DNA of 56,340 nucleotides, taken from contig QHTD01000063.1 in the NCBI GenBank assembly GCA_003220675.1, forward strand, positions 1-56,340, read 5' to 3'. A program made the translations under genes and the position numbers. Below are positions 18,524-27,318 of the stretch, piece by piece. The notes beneath the pieces were generated by a model that did no database searches, was not told the origin of the DNA, and saw only the letters and a list, made by a program, of their open reading frames with translations. Position 1 is the stretch's first letter; each line of letters begins with the position of its first letter. Source of the DNA: Candidatus Rokuibacteriota bacterium (GTDB taxonomy: Bacteria; Methylomirabilota; Methylomirabilia; Rokubacteriales; CSP1-6).

Positions 18524-18551
18524 GAACGAGCGTAGGAATTCCCAGAGTCCT

Positions 18552-18571
18552 TTCGCAGCCGCCAACCTCTC
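18552..18571 (+). repeat. 20-bp direct repeat, copy A
   Basis: ttcgcagccgccaacctctc, identical to 21454-21473. It lies between tupB and the HATPase-GNAT gene, immediately before that gene's ATG. Confidence 0.8.
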
Positions 18572-20065
18572 ATGAATGGGGCCGACTTTCGCAGTGAGCT
18601 GACGTTGCCGAGTCATCCCGATGCGATCGTCCTCGCGCGCGCCTATGCGCGAGCGTTGGCGACGCTGGCGGGGCTCCCACCGACCGAGCTCGACGCACTG
18701 GTGGACGCGGTGACGACCGCCTGCGCCGACATCGTGCAGAATGCGCTGGCGCCGGGCGAGGTCGACGCGCTCGCGCTGGGCGGTGTCGTGACGCCCTCGG
18801 CGTTGACGCTGGCGATCCGCGAGCGGGGTGCGCCCTTCGACCCGACGAGCGCCGCGGCGGCGGCCGCCGAGACGATCCTGCCGCCGGTGCGCGGCCGGGA
18901 CTGGGAGCGTATTGGCCAGGCCGTGGACGAAGCGCACTGGTCCAGCCTCGGCAAGGACGGCATGGAGCTGTCGCTCATCAAGCGGCGCCCGCACCCCGAC
19001 GTCACGCGGCAGCTGTCCGCCCCTGAGCTGACGCCCTTCCACGACGAGGAGCCGCTCGCGCCGCCGCAGATGTATGACATCCGCCGCTTGCGGCCCGGCG
19101 ACGCTTTGGCCGTCTCGCAGTGCGTCTACCGCTGCTACGGCTACAGCTACGGGAACGCCGACCTCTACTACCCGCAGCGGATCGTTCACCTCAACGAGAC
19201 GGGCCAGCTCGTGTCCATCGTCGCCGTCGACGAGGCGGACGCGGTCGTCGGACATCTCGCACTGGAACGACCGGACCTCGGTCCGCTCGCCGAGAGCGGC
19301 CAGGCCGTCGTGGCGCCCGCCCACCGCGGCCGTCACCTGCTGGAGCGGCTGCGGACGTTCGCGGAGGAGGAAGCGCGACGGATCGGCCTCGCGGGCATCG
19401 TCGGCTATCCCGTCACCACGCACGTGTTCAGTCAGCGGATGGAGGAGTCCATCGGCGCGCATCTCTGCGGCGTGGCGCTCGGGCAGATGCCACGGTCGAC
19501 CACGTTCAAGGAGATCGCCGCGGAGCCGCTGCCCCAGCGGGTCAGCACGATGCTGTACTTCAAGTACATGACAGCCCCACGGCGGACGCGCGTGCACGCC
19601 CCGCCGCAGCACCGCGCCGTCCTGGAAGGTCTCTACAAGGCGCTCGCGGCGCCCGCCGACTTCGGCGTCCCGGCCGAGCCGACCGGGCAGGGACGCGTCA
19701 CGGCAACCCTCGACCGCTCATGGGGCTACGGGGAGATTCACGTGCAGGTCGCGGGCGCCGACACCGCGGCGGAGATCCGTCGCGCCCGGCGGGATCTCTG
19801 CGAAACCGGCGGCGTCGAGGTCGTCTACCTCTTCCTCCCGCTCGCTCAACCCGGCACGCCCGCGCTCTGCGCGGTGGCCGAGTCGGACGGCTTCTTCTGG
19901 AGCGGCGTGGGTCCCTGCTACGCGACCGACGGCGACATGCTGTGCCTGCAATATCTCGCCACCGAGCTGGATCTCGGCCTCGTCCAGGTAGCGGGACCGG
20001 CCGGACGGGATCTGCTCGCCTACGTCGCCGCCGAGCGCGCGCGCGTGCGGGCGCTCACGAGCTGA
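18572..20065 (+). CDS. RsbW-like HATPase fused to GNAT acetyltransferase domain
   Basis: 497 residues, cytosolic. Residues ~5-140 resemble the anti-sigma/serine kinase HATPase fold (helix TELDALVDAVTTACADIVQNAL, strand SALTLAIRERGAPFDP), but the N-box Glu/Asn and G-boxes are degenerate. Residues ~165-300 form a GNAT domain: MYDIRRLRPGDALAVSQCVY at the start and the acetyl-CoA loop VVAPAHRGRHLLERLR. The rest may be a second, weaker GNAT-like unit. Such fusions occur beside STAS/PP2C partner-switch genes, but none is here. ATG 18572 directly follows the 20-bp repeat and has no visible Shine-Dalgarno. Confidence 0.7.
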   Translation: MNGADFRSELTLPSHPDAIVLARAYARALATLAGLPPTELDALVDAVTTACADIVQNALAPGEVDALALGGVVTPSALTLAIRERGAPFDPTSAAAAAAETILPPVRGRDWERIGQAVDEAHWSSLGKDGMELSLIKRRPHPDVTRQLSAPELTPFHDEEPLAPPQMYDIRRLRPGDALAVSQCVYRCYGYSYGNADLYYPQRIVHLNETGQLVSIVAVDEADAVVGHLALERPDLGPLAESGQAVVAPAHRGRHLLERLRTFAEEEARRIGLAGIVGYPVTTHVFSQRMEESIGAHLCGVALGQMPRSTTFKEIAAEPLPQRVSTMLYFKYMTAPRRTRVHAPPQHRAVLEGLYKALAAPADFGVPAEPTGQGRVTATLDRSWGYGEIHVQVAGADTAAEIRRARRDLCETGGVEVVYLFLPLAQPGTPALCAVAESDGFFWSGVGPCYATDGDMLCLQYLATELDLGLVQVAGPAGRDLLAYVAAERARVRALTS

Positions 20066-20103
20066 GTCAAGCAGAAGAGCGCGAGCCCTGTCCGCTGGGT
20101 GAT

Positions 20104-20514
20104 CTACGGCGCCTTCCAGATAACCTTGCCACTTCGGTCGTGAAGGATGAGTGCTGGAGAGCCGTCAGCGCCGGCGAATAGCTCTGCTCGGAGTGTCCTA
20201 TTGCTATCGACGAGACTCAGTCCCATGTTCCCGCCGGCGTCGGCGCTCAACGAGAGCGACTTCCCATCCACAGAAATAAGGCTGAGGCCCACCGAGCCAT
20301 CTTGAAGCAGGCTTAGAGCGGCACGAGCCTTTCCGCTCGCCGGATCGTTTATGAGAAACCTCTGAGCCTCCACAACCGGGGCGGGGCCACGCTGCTGTCC
20401 CATGAGCGCGAGCGCAGTGGCACCAACGAGTACGAAAGTCCCCAATCGCTTCAGCCACCGGTTCTCCCGCTCCAGCCGGTCGAGGCGGTGCTTAAGGCCC
20501 TCAAGCTCATTCAT
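20104..20514 (-). CDS. Small membrane-anchored protein with coiled coil and beta repeats
   Basis: 136 residues, family not named. Residues 1-22 are a charged coiled coil (MNELEGLKHRLDRLERENRW), followed by one membrane helix (LGTFVLVGATALALMG). After this come degenerate ~20-residue beta repeats (alternating Leu/Ser strands around DGS and SVDGKS). It would be a single-pass protein with an exported repeat domain. The gene is visibly richer in A+T than its neighbours, suggesting recent acquisition. It is 27 nt downstream of the dihaem cytochrome and probably cotranscribed with it. Confidence 0.65.
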   Translation of the reverse strand: MNELEGLKHRLDRLERENRWLKRLGTFVLVGATALALMGQQRGPAPVVEAQRFLINDPASGKARAALSLLQDGSVGLSLISVDGKSLSLSADAGGNMGLSLVDSNRTLRAELFAGADGSPALILHDRSGKVIWKAP

Positions 20515-20541
20515 GGTTCACCCCCCTCTGTCTCCTTCACG

Positions 20542-21468
20542 TCAGTACCGGGCATCCGCGGGCTTGTTGCCCTTCGGCCAGTCCCGGTCCTTGCCGGCAA
20601 AGTCAGGCCGCGGCTCGCGGGTGAAATACGCGGCTACATCGTAAGCCTCTTGATCGGTCAGCGTCTCGCCCTGTCCCAGCGGCATCTTAGCCTTGACGAA
20701 CGCGGCCGCGGTGTCCAGGCGCGCCATCCCCGCCCCGATGTTGAACGAGTGCGGGCCCCAGAGCGGTGGAAAGACGGGCTCGCCGTTCGGGCTCGTGATC
20801 CCCTGCCCGTCGGGGCGGTGGCACGCCGCGCACTTTGCCGCATAGACCTCCTTGCCCTTCGTCCGATCCGGCTCCCGGAGGGGCTTGATGCGGAGGAATC
20901 CACGCCCCGCGACGGCCATGCCCGTCGGCACGCCGCGGGACAGCCACGATATGTACGCCAGCACCGCGCGCATCTCTTCACCGTCCCGCGGCAGAGGCTT
21001 GCCGTTCATGGAGCGCTCGAAGCAGTCGTTGATCCGATCCTCGAGATCCTCGACTCTGGCGCTGCGGCTGGAATACTCGGGGAAGAGCCCCCAGATGCCC
21101 GCCCATGGGGCGGCCCAGGCCTGCCGTCCGCGGTCGAGGTGGCAACTCGTGCAGTGCACGCGGGCGCCGACGTACGCCTTGGCGTACACGGGCGTGTGGG
21201 TCAGGATTCGTTCCCCCTGGCGGATCGCCTCACCGAGCGGACCGTCGGGGATCGACGCCTCGCTCGGTGGCCGGAGCGGCGCCACCGGCGGCGTTTTCGG
21301 ACTCTCGGGACGCCTCGTCTGGCCATGAACGCACTGTGGCGTCGACGACAGCAGGCCGGCGACGACGCACGCGACCATCAATCGCGTGAGAACGTCCACC
21401 CGTCTTGCGTCAGAAGACCCACACGGGGTGATCGACGACGCCGTCATTCGCCCCTTCGCAGCCGCCAA
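20542..21468 (-). CDS. Dihaem cytochrome c, thiosulfate dehydrogenase (TsdA)-like
   Basis: 308 residues as drawn. Two haem sites, CTSCH (106-110) and CAACH (213-217), are separated by RINDCFERSMNG. That motif includes Cys149, matching the conserved Cys that ligates the catalytic haem in TsdA. The C-terminal half has PPLWGPHSFNIGAGMARL and AKMPLGQGETLTDQEAYDVAAYF, also TsdA-like. TsdA oxidises thiosulfate to tetrathionate, or the reverse, in the periplasm. The signal peptide begins near residue 25 (VLTRLMVACVVAGLLSS), so the true start may be the GTG at residue 24 or the ATG at residue 31. It lies inside the segment bounded by the 20-bp repeats. Confidence 0.8.
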   Translation of the reverse strand: MAAAKGRMTASSITPCGSSDARRVDVLTRLMVACVVAGLLSSTPQCVHGQTRRPESPKTPPVAPLRPPSEASIPDGPLGEAIRQGERILTHTPVYAKAYVGARVHCTSCHLDRGRQAWAAPWAGIWGLFPEYSSRSARVEDLEDRINDCFERSMNGKPLPRDGEEMRAVLAYISWLSRGVPTGMAVAGRGFLRIKPLREPDRTKGKEVYAAKCAACHRPDGQGITSPNGEPVFPPLWGPHSFNIGAGMARLDTAAAFVKAKMPLGQGETLTDQEAYDVAAYFTREPRPDFAGKDRDWPKGNKPADARY

Positions 21469-21473
21469 CCTCT
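21454..21473 (+). repeat. 20-bp direct repeat, copy B
   Basis: Identical to 18552-18571. It sits at the 5' end of the cytochrome gene as drawn, upstream of modA. The 229-nt gap 21469-21697 otherwise shows only a possible TAAGAT -10 at 21683-21688 ahead of modA. Confidence 0.8.
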
Positions 21474-21697
21474 CCTCCTTCCCCCTTGTCCCGAGCCAAG
21501 ATCGCGTCCCCCGGAGCCAGAGTCAAGCCGCCAGGAGGAGGAGTGCCCCTCGGCGGCGCTCAGACCGGTGCCGAGCCGTCGGCGACCCTGCCCTCAACGA
21601 CGATTCTTCGCGGTCGTCCATTCCGCTGGTGCAGCCAGCCACGATCTTCCTGCTCGGCCAGCGTGCGGTGACGGTTCGCCTGTAAGATGAGGGCGTG

Positions 21698-22465
21698 ATG
21701 CGGTGCCCGCTGCTCCCGGCAGTCGCGCTCGCGTGGCTCGCCCTCGGGTCCGGCCCCGCGCGCGCCGCGGAGCCTCCGCCCCTGACTGTCTTCGCCGCCG
21801 CTGACCTCGTGTTCGCGCTCAAGGAGATCGTGCCGCGCTTCGAGAAGGCGCTCGGCGTGCGGGTCACGCTGGTGCTCGGCTCGACGGGCCAGCTCGCCCA
21901 GCAGATCGAGCACGGCGGCCCCGCCGACGTCTTCTTCGCCGCCGACCAGGCCTTCGTGGATCGCCTCGTGGCAGAGCGCGTGCTCCTCGGCGAGACGCGG
22001 GCGCTCTACGCTCAGGGCCGGATCGTCCTCGCCACCGCGAGAGCGATCGGCTGGAAGCTCACGGAGCTGCGGGACCTGACCGGTCCGAACGTCCGGCACG
22101 TGGCGATCGCCAATCCGGCCCACGCGCCGTACGGCAAGGCGGCCGAGGAGGCCTTGAGGAAGGCGGGCGTCTGGGACGCGGTCAGGCCCAAGCTCGTCTA
22201 CGGCGAGAACATCCGGCACACGCTCCAGTTCCTCCAGACGGGCGCCGCAGAGGCCGGGATGGTGGCATTGTCGGTCGCGAACGTCCCCGAGATCGACTGG
22301 GTGCCGATCGACCCGCGCCTGCACGCGCCGCTCAATCAGGCGACCGCGGTCATGCGCCGCAGTCCCCGGCCCGAGCTGGGGCTCGCGTTCATCCAGTTCG
22401 TGAACGGGCCGGAGGGGCGCCCGATCATGAAGCGCTACGGGTTCCTCTTGCCCGGCGAGTTCTGA
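21698..22465 (+). CDS. modA: Molybdate ABC transporter, periplasmic binding protein
   Basis: 255 residues. Signal peptide of ~24 residues ending GPARAA, then [23 protein letters not shown] and [26 protein letters not shown], the ModA oxyanion-binding blocks, and later [15 protein letters not shown] and [21 protein letters not shown]. It delivers molybdate to ModBC. ATG 21698 is preferred over the adjacent GTG because GAGGG at 21689-21693 then has a 4-nt spacer. modB begins 7 nt after its stop. Confidence 0.93.
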   Translation: MRCPLLPAVALAWLALGSGPARAAEPPPLTVFAAADLVFALKEIVPRFEKALGVRVTLVLGSTGQLAQQIEHGGPADVFFAADQAFVDRLVAERVLLGETRALYAQGRIVLATARAIGWKLTELRDLTGPNVRHVAIANPAHAPYGKAAEEALRKAGVWDAVRPKLVYGENIRHTLQFLQTGAAEAGMVALSVANVPEIDWVPIDPRLHAPLNQATAVMRRSPRPELGLAFIQFVNGPEGRPIMKRYGFLLPGEF

Positions 22466-22472
22466 GCGGACG

Positions 22473-23126
22473 ATGGACTGGTTCCCCGTCTGGCTCTCCC
22501 TGCGCGTCGCGCTCACGGCGACGGCGCTCACGCTGCTCGCTGGCGTCCCCACCGCCCTCTTGCTCGCCCGCAAGCGCTTCCCCGGACGGAACGTTCTCGA
22601 GGCCATGGTCGTCCTCCCGCTGGTGCTCCCGCCCACGGTGCTCGGCTACTACCTGCTCGTGGTGATCGGAAGCCGCGGCCCCGTCGGGCGGGCACTGGCC
22701 GCGATCGGCGTCGAGTTCGCCTTCACGTGGGGCGCCGCCGTGCTCGCGGCGTGCGTCGGCTCGATCGCCCTTGTGATCAAGTCGGCGCAGGCGGGCTTCG
22801 AGACCGTGGATCGGCAGCTGGAGCAGGCCGCCCGCACGCTCGGGCGCTCCGAGTGGTCGGTCTTCTGGAGCGTGACGCTGCCGCTGGCCTGGCGGTCCGT
22901 TCTGGCCGGGGCTGTGCTGGCGTTCTGCCGGGCGCTCGGCGAGTTCGGGATCACACTGATGGTGGCGGGGAACATCCCGGGCCGGACGCAAACCCTGCCG
23001 CTGGCGATCTACGACCGCGTGCAGGCCGCGCAGATGGGCGAGGCGAACGCGCTCGCGCTGATCGCCGTCGCCGTCGTCGTGGTGCTGCTCTTCGGCCTGA
23101 GCCGGCTGGCGCGGCTTCGCTACTAG
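22473..23126 (+). CDS. modB: Molybdate ABC transporter permease
   Basis: 217 residues with about five membrane helices. [21 protein letters not shown] is the ModB signature, followed by the ATPase-contact loop [27 protein letters not shown] and [31 protein letters not shown]. It is placed between modA (7 nt) and modC (GTG 2 nt after the stop) in one operon. Confidence 0.94.
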   Translation: MDWFPVWLSLRVALTATALTLLAGVPTALLLARKRFPGRNVLEAMVVLPLVLPPTVLGYYLLVVIGSRGPVGRALAAIGVEFAFTWGAAVLAACVGSIALVIKSAQAGFETVDRQLEQAARTLGRSEWSVFWSVTLPLAWRSVLAGAVLAFCRALGEFGITLMVAGNIPGRTQTLPLAIYDRVQAAQMGEANALALIAVAVVVVLLFGLSRLARLRY

Positions 23127-23128
23127 CG

Positions 23129-24247
23129 GTGGTCTCCGTCGAGATCGTCAAAAGGTATCCCGGATTCACGCTCGACGTGAGCTGGCGTGCCGAGAAGTCC
23201 GTCGTGGGGCTCTTCGGGCCGTCGGGCGCCGGCAAGACGCTGACCCTCCAGTGCCTCGCGGGGCTGATCCGCCCGGACGCGGGGCGCATCGTGGTGGACG
23301 ATCGTGTGTTCTTCGACGCGGCCGCCTCGATCGACCTCCCGCCCCAGCAGCGGCGGATCGGCTACGTCTTTCAGGGCTACGCGCTCTTCCCGCACCTCAC
23401 CGTCGAGGAGAATGTCGCCTTCGGGCTGCGCGACCGTCCCCGCGCCGAGCGCCTCCGCCGAAGCGCCGAAGTGATCGAGCGCCTCGGGCTCGGCGGCCTG
23501 GAGCTTCGCTACCCGCGCGAGCTCTCGGGCGGCCAGCGCCAGCGGGTTGCGCTCGGGCGGGCGCTCGCGATCGATCCGGCCCTCCTCCTGCTCGACGAGC
23601 CGCTCTCGGCGCTCGACGTGCCGCTCCGGCGGACGCTGCGCGACGAGCTGCGCGAGACGCTGCGAGGGTTTGAAACTGCGGCCGTCGTCGTCACGCACGA
23701 CTTCACCGAGGCGTACCGGCTCGCCGATCGCATCGTGGTGTACGAGTCCGGGCGCGTCATCCAGTCGGCGCCGCGCGCCGAGCTCTTGTGGCAGCCCGCG
23801 TCGGAGGCGGTCGCGCGCATCATGGGCCTCGCCAACGTGCTGCGCGGCACCGTCGTGAAGGCGACGCCGGAGCGCATCCAGATCGGCTGGCGCGGCCAGA
23901 CGCTCGAGGCGGTGAACTCGCCGACGCGCTCCTACCTGCCGCCGCCCGACAGCCCGATCGCGTTCTTCATCCGCCCCGAGTACGTGCGGCTCATCCGGAA
24001 GGATCGCGGCGCGCCCGACCCGCAGCATCACATGAACCTCATGTCGGGCCGGCTCGTCGGCGAGGCGGACTTCGGCACCGTGTGGACCCTCCGGCTCCGC
24101 CTCGACGCGCCGGGCGCGCCCGCGCAGGGCGACTTCGATCTCGAGGTCGAGGTGCCGCACCTCGTGTACGAGATCCTCGAGATCGACCGCGACCGGCACT
24201 GGCAGCTCTCGATCCACCGGGGCTCGATCCACGTACTGCCTGCCTGA
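23129..24247 (+). CDS. modC: Molybdate ABC transporter ATP-binding protein with TOBE-like C-terminus
   Basis: 372 residues. Walker A GPSGAGKTLTLQ near residue 33, Q-loop YVFQGYALFPHLTVEENV, signature LSGGQRQRVALGRAL, Walker B LLLLDEPLSALD, switch VVTHDF. A C-terminal domain (~240-372) resembles a TOBE/MOP oxyanion-sensing region. The GTG start at 23129 gives VVSVEIVKRYPGFTLDVSW, typical of ModC; no clear ribosome-binding site is seen. The stop overlaps the next ATG (TGATG). Confidence 0.92.
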   Translation: MVSVEIVKRYPGFTLDVSWRAEKSVVGLFGPSGAGKTLTLQCLAGLIRPDAGRIVVDDRVFFDAAASIDLPPQQRRIGYVFQGYALFPHLTVEENVAFGLRDRPRAERLRRSAEVIERLGLGGLELRYPRELSGGQRQRVALGRALAIDPALLLLDEPLSALDVPLRRTLRDELRETLRGFETAAVVVTHDFTEAYRLADRIVVYESGRVIQSAPRAELLWQPASEAVARIMGLANVLRGTVVKATPERIQIGWRGQTLEAVNSPTRSYLPPPDSPIAFFIRPEYVRLIRKDRGAPDPQHHMNLMSGRLVGEADFGTVWTLRLRLDAPGAPAQGDFDLEVEVPHLVYEILEIDRDRHWQLSIHRGSIHVLPA

Positions 24248-25368
24248 TGGCGCCCCCCGTCCTGGCGCTCTCGAACGTGCGCGTCAGCTACGGCGGGGCC
24301 GACGTCCTCGACGTCGGGGCTCTCGAGGTCGCCGAGGGCGAGGTGCTCGCGGTGATCGGGCCGAACGGGAGCGGCAAGTCCACGCTCCTGCGCGTGGCCG
24401 GGCTGCTCGAGCGGCCGACCACGGGCCGGGTGAGCTTCCGCCAGCGCGTGGTGGACGCGGCACACGCGCTCGCCGAGCGGCGCAGGATGGCGATGGTGTT
24501 CCAGCAGCCGCTGCTCGCCGACATGACGGTCGCCGAGAACGCGGCGCTCGGCCTGGCCTTCCGCGGCGTGGGTGCCGACCTTTGTGAGGCGCGGGTCGGT
24601 CGCTGGCTCGAGCGGCTCAACATCGCGCCGCTGCGCGACCGACGCGCGCGGACGCTCTCGGGCGGTGAGGCGCAGCGCGTCGCGCTCGCGCGGGCGCTCG
24701 TGGTCGAGCCGGATCTCTTGTTGCTCGACGAGCCCTTCGCGGGGCTCGACGAGCCCTCGCGGGGCACGCTCCTGCCCGACCTCGCCGCGATCCTGCGCGG
24801 CGACCGCGTGACGACGATCCTCGTCTCCCACGACCGCGGCGAGGCCCAGGCCCTCGCCGACCGTGTGGCGGTCCTGATGCGGGGGCGGATCCTCCAGCTC
24901 GACGAGACGGCGCGCGTGTTCCACGCGCCAGCGTCCGAGGAGGTCGCGCGCTTCGTCGGCGTCGAGACGATCGTGACGGGTCGGGTGCTCGCGCGTGACG
25001 GCGGCGTCACGGTGGTGGAGGTGGCGGGGCGCAAGCTCGAGGTCGCCGCCCCGGCGCGGCCCGGCGAGCTGGTGAGGCTCGGCATCCGTCCCGAGGATGT
25101 GACGCTCATGCTTCCCACGGAGCACGCGCCCCTGTCGAGCGCGCGCAACCACCTCACGGGGACGATCGCGCACCTGGTACCGTCCACGCCGGCGACCCGC
25201 ATCGTCGTGGACGTCGGCTTCCCGCTCGTCGCCAGCGTCACGGCGCGCTCCGTCGCCGACCTCGGCCTCGCGGAAGGGCTCCCGATCACCGCGGTCTTCA
25301 AGGCGAGCGCGGCCCATCTGATCGGTCTGGCCGGGAGCCCGGGCGGCCCCGGACACGCCTTTGCTTGA
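24247..25368 (+). CDS. tupC: ABC ATP-binding protein, TupC-like (tungstate)
   Basis: 373 residues. Walker [22 protein letters not shown]-loop [20 protein letters not shown], signature [15 protein letters not shown], Walker [15 protein letters not shown]-terminal TOBE-like domain ([20 protein letters not shown]...) ends the protein. The sequence style and the wording around the Q-loop are those of TupC rather than ModC, and tupAB upstream lacks an ATPase. I infer it powers TupAB, possibly also ModB. It overlaps modC by TGATG. Its stop codon lies inside the -35 element of the moaC promoter. Confidence 0.78.
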   Translation: MAPPVLALSNVRVSYGGADVLDVGALEVAEGEVLAVIGPNGSGKSTLLRVAGLLERPTTGRVSFRQRVVDAAHALAERRRMAMVFQQPLLADMTVAENAALGLAFRGVGADLCEARVGRWLERLNIAPLRDRRARTLSGGEAQRVALARALVVEPDLLLLDEPFAGLDEPSRGTLLPDLAAILRGDRVTTILVSHDRGEAQALADRVAVLMRGRILQLDETARVFHAPASEEVARFVGVETIVTGRVLARDGGVTVVEVAGRKLEVAAPARPGELVRLGIRPEDVTLMLPTEHAPLSSARNHLTGTIAHLVPSTPATRIVVDVGFPLVASVTARSVADLGLAEGLPITAVFKASAAHLIGLAGSPGGPGHAFA

Positions 25369-25394
25369 CACTGCGAGCCTTCCGGAGCTATAAG
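25365..25394 (+). promoter_or_regulatory. Strong sigma-70-type promoter for moaC
   Basis: TTGACA (25365-25370), 18-bp spacer, TATAAG (25389-25394). The -35 overlaps the tupC stop codon. An ideal AAGGAGG at 25433-25439 with a 6-nt spacer precedes ATG 25446. Confidence 0.7.
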
Positions 25395-25445
25395 AAGCGG
25401 GCAGGATCCATGAGTTGCGAACCCTCCCACCCAAGGAGGCCTCGC

Positions 25446-26063
25446 ATGGAGCAGGAGACTCTCATCGAGCGACTGACTGCCGAGAACGAGGAATTCCGGC
25501 GCCTCCGCAGCGAGCACCAGGCCCACGACCAGGAGCTCGAGGCGCTCAAGCGCACCGGCCCGACGAAGTCCCGCGCGGGCGCGTCGCGCGGCCTCTCCCA
25601 CCTTTCCCCGGAGGGCGCCGCGCGCATGGTGGACGTCTCCGACAAGCGTGAGACCGTCCGCGAAGCGGTGGCCCGCGCGGTCCTCAAGATGGCGCCCGCG
25701 ACCCTGCGGGTGATCCGTCGCGGCAACGCGCCCAAGGGCGACGTGCTCGGCGTCGCCCGCACGGCCGGCATCCTGGCGGCCAAGCGCACGCCCCAGCTCA
25801 TCCCGCTCTGTCATCCGCTGCGCATCACCGGCGTGGACGTGACCTTCTCCGACGACCTCCGCCGCGGGGAGCTCGCCGTCGAGGCGCGCGTGAGGACCGT
25901 GGACAAGACGGGCGTGGAGATGGAGGCGCTCACCGCGGTGAGCGTGGCGGCGCTCACCGTGTACGACATGATCAAGGCGGTCGAGAGGGGCGTGACGATC
26001 GCGAAGGTCCAGCTCGTCGAGAAGTCGGGCGGCAAGTCCGGGCCGTGGCGGCGGCGCGCATGA
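25446..26063 (+). CDS. moaC: Cyclic pyranopterin monophosphate synthase MoaC with DUF465-like N-terminal extension
   Basis: 205 residues. From ~49 on it is a full Moa[45 protein letters not shown] (121-125, catalytic His), [19 protein letters not shown] (Lys154) and KSGGKSG. It makes cyclic pyranopterin monophosphate in molybdenum/tungsten cofactor synthesis, fitting the adjacent Mo and W transporters. Residues 1-36, [20 protein letters not shown]..., are not part of MoaC but match the first helix of DUF465/YdcH proteins. The ribosome-binding site and promoter both point to ATG 25446, so the extension looks genuinely translated. The stop overlaps acuC's start (ATGA). Confidence 0.92.
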   Translation: MEQETLIERLTAENEEFRRLRSEHQAHDQELEALKRTGPTKSRAGASRGLSHLSPEGAARMVDVSDKRETVREAVARAVLKMAPATLRVIRRGNAPKGDVLGVARTAGILAAKRTPQLIPLCHPLRITGVDVTFSDDLRRGELAVEARVRTVDKTGVEMEALTAVSVAALTVYDMIKAVERGVTIAKVQLVEKSGGKSGPWRRRA

Positions 26064-27190
26064 TCAAGACCGCGCTCGTCCACTCGGACGCGTACACGCG
26101 CTTCGACTACGGGCCGGAGCACCCGCTCAGGATGGAGCGACTCGGCCTCACGTGGCGGCTCATGGAGGCGTACGGCCTCACGACGCTGCCGAACGCGAGC
26201 GCGCACGCCCCCGACCCCGCGATCGAGAGCGCGATCGCGCGCTGGCACACGAAGGACTACCTCGACGTGCTCAAGGCGGCGAACGGCGGCGTCCCGCCGC
26301 CGAACGCCGCGCGCTGCGGCCTCGGCCCGGGCGACAATCCGGTGTTCCCCGGGCTCTGGGACGCCGCGCGGCTCTGCGCCGGCGGCTCGCTGCTGGCCGC
26401 CGAGCTGGTCGCGAGCGGCCAGGCGACGCGCGCCTTCCACTTCGCCGGCGGCCTCCACCACGCGCTGCCCGGGCGCGCGTCGGGGTTCTGCTACGTCAAC
26501 GACGCGGTCCTCGCGATCCTCTACCTCAAGGCGCGCGGCCTCCGCGTCCTCTACGTGGACATCGACGCCCACCACGGCGACGGCGTCCAGCACGCCTTCT
26601 ACGCGGACCCGGAGGTCATGACCATCTCGACGCACGAGCGCGGCGACTATCTCTTCCCGGGTACCGGCTTCGTCGAGGAGGCGGGCGGGGGCGAGGCCGT
26701 CGGCTACTCCGTGAATCTCCCGCTCGAGCCGTTCACCGACTCGTCCGTCTATCTCGCGGCGTTCGAGGAGGTCGTGCCACCGCTGCTCGGCGCGTTCAAG
26801 CCCGACGTCGTCGTCGCCCAACTCGGGATCGACTCCCACCGCACCGACCCGCTCACGCACCTCGCGCTGGACGTCCAGGGGTTCACGCGCGCGGTCGCGC
26901 GCATCGTCGAGCAGGCACCCCGGCTCGTGGCGCTCGGCGGTGGAGGCTACGACCTGTCCAACGTCGCGCGCGCGTGGACCGCCGCGTGGGCGGTCATGAA
27001 CGGCGTCGAGCTGCCGGCGGAGCTCCCGGCGTCATTCGCGGAGGACGCCCGACGCTACGGGTTCCGGATGCGAACCGTGTGGGACCCGCCGGAGCCGCCC
27101 GAGGACGTGAAGCGACGCCGCGCCGAGGCGTACGTGCAGCAGCAGATCGAGGCGATCCGCCGCATCATCTTCCCGATCCACCGCCTCTAG
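26060..27190 (+). CDS. AcuC/histone-deacetylase-family lysine deacetylase
   Basis: 376 residues, a class I HDAC-fold Zn amidohydrolase, probably removing acetyl groups from acetyl-CoA synthetase or other proteins, or from polyamines. [20 protein letters not shown] holds the catalytic His pair, [17 protein letters not shown] the Zn Asp/His, [13 protein letters not shown] the second Asp, and LGGGGYD the transition-state Tyr. The start ATG 26060 overlaps moaC's stop. The open frame begins earlier at a GTG, but the family N-terminus [18 protein letters not shown] is best served by 26060. No acuA or acs gene is nearby. Confidence 0.9.
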   Translation: MIKTALVHSDAYTRFDYGPEHPLRMERLGLTWRLMEAYGLTTLPNASAHAPDPAIESAIARWHTKDYLDVLKAANGGVPPPNAARCGLGPGDNPVFPGLWDAARLCAGGSLLAAELVASGQATRAFHFAGGLHHALPGRASGFCYVNDAVLAILYLKARGLRVLYVDIDAHHGDGVQHAFYADPEVMTISTHERGDYLFPGTGFVEEAGGGEAVGYSVNLPLEPFTDSSVYLAAFEEVVPPLLGAFKPDVVVAQLGIDSHRTDPLTHLALDVQGFTRAVARIVEQAPRLVALGGGGYDLSNVARAWTAAWAVMNGVELPAELPASFAEDARRYGFRMRTVWDPPEPPEDVKRRRAEAYVQQQIEAIRRIIFPIHRL

Positions 27191-27195
27191 TCAAT

Positions 27196-27222
27196 CGGAG
27201 GGGGCCGTCGAGGCCCCCTCCG
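27196..27222. terminator. Strong hairpin between convergent acuC and sco
   Basis: A perfect 11-bp stem CGGAGGGGGCC (27196-27206) / GGCCCCCTCCG (27212-27222), loop GTCGA, 5 nt after the acuC stop. Same stem as at 6959-6985, here in the opposite orientation within the composite repeat. Confidence 0.65.
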
Positions 27223-27241
27223 AGGCCTCCCCCATAGGATC

Positions 27242-27306
27242 GGTTGCGGCGGCAAAGCCGCCGCTCGAACCCGGGATCGTTGCGCCGGCGGAGCCGGCGC
27301 TCGAAG
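27242..27306. repeat. Two intergenic hairpin repeats, copies 2 and 3
   Basis: GCGGCGGC-AAA-GCCGCCGC (27246-27264) and GCGCCGGC-GGA-GCCGGCGC (27282-27300), each preceded by GTT and followed by TCGAA. Both have 8-bp stems and 3-nt loops, like copy 1 at 6918-6936. Confidence 0.7.
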
Positions 27307-27318
27307 CGCGCTTAACGC

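Noticed and set aside
18552-21473. Interpreting the direct-repeat segment as an IS element or transposon
   Set aside because: There is no transposase, resolvase or terminal inverted repeat, and 20 bp is longer than common target duplications. It is therefore reported only as a repeat-bounded segment.
27242-27306. Short repeats between acuC and sco as a CRISPR array
   Set aside because: Units are self-complementary hairpins with different stem sequences and no uniform spacers, and no cas genes are present.
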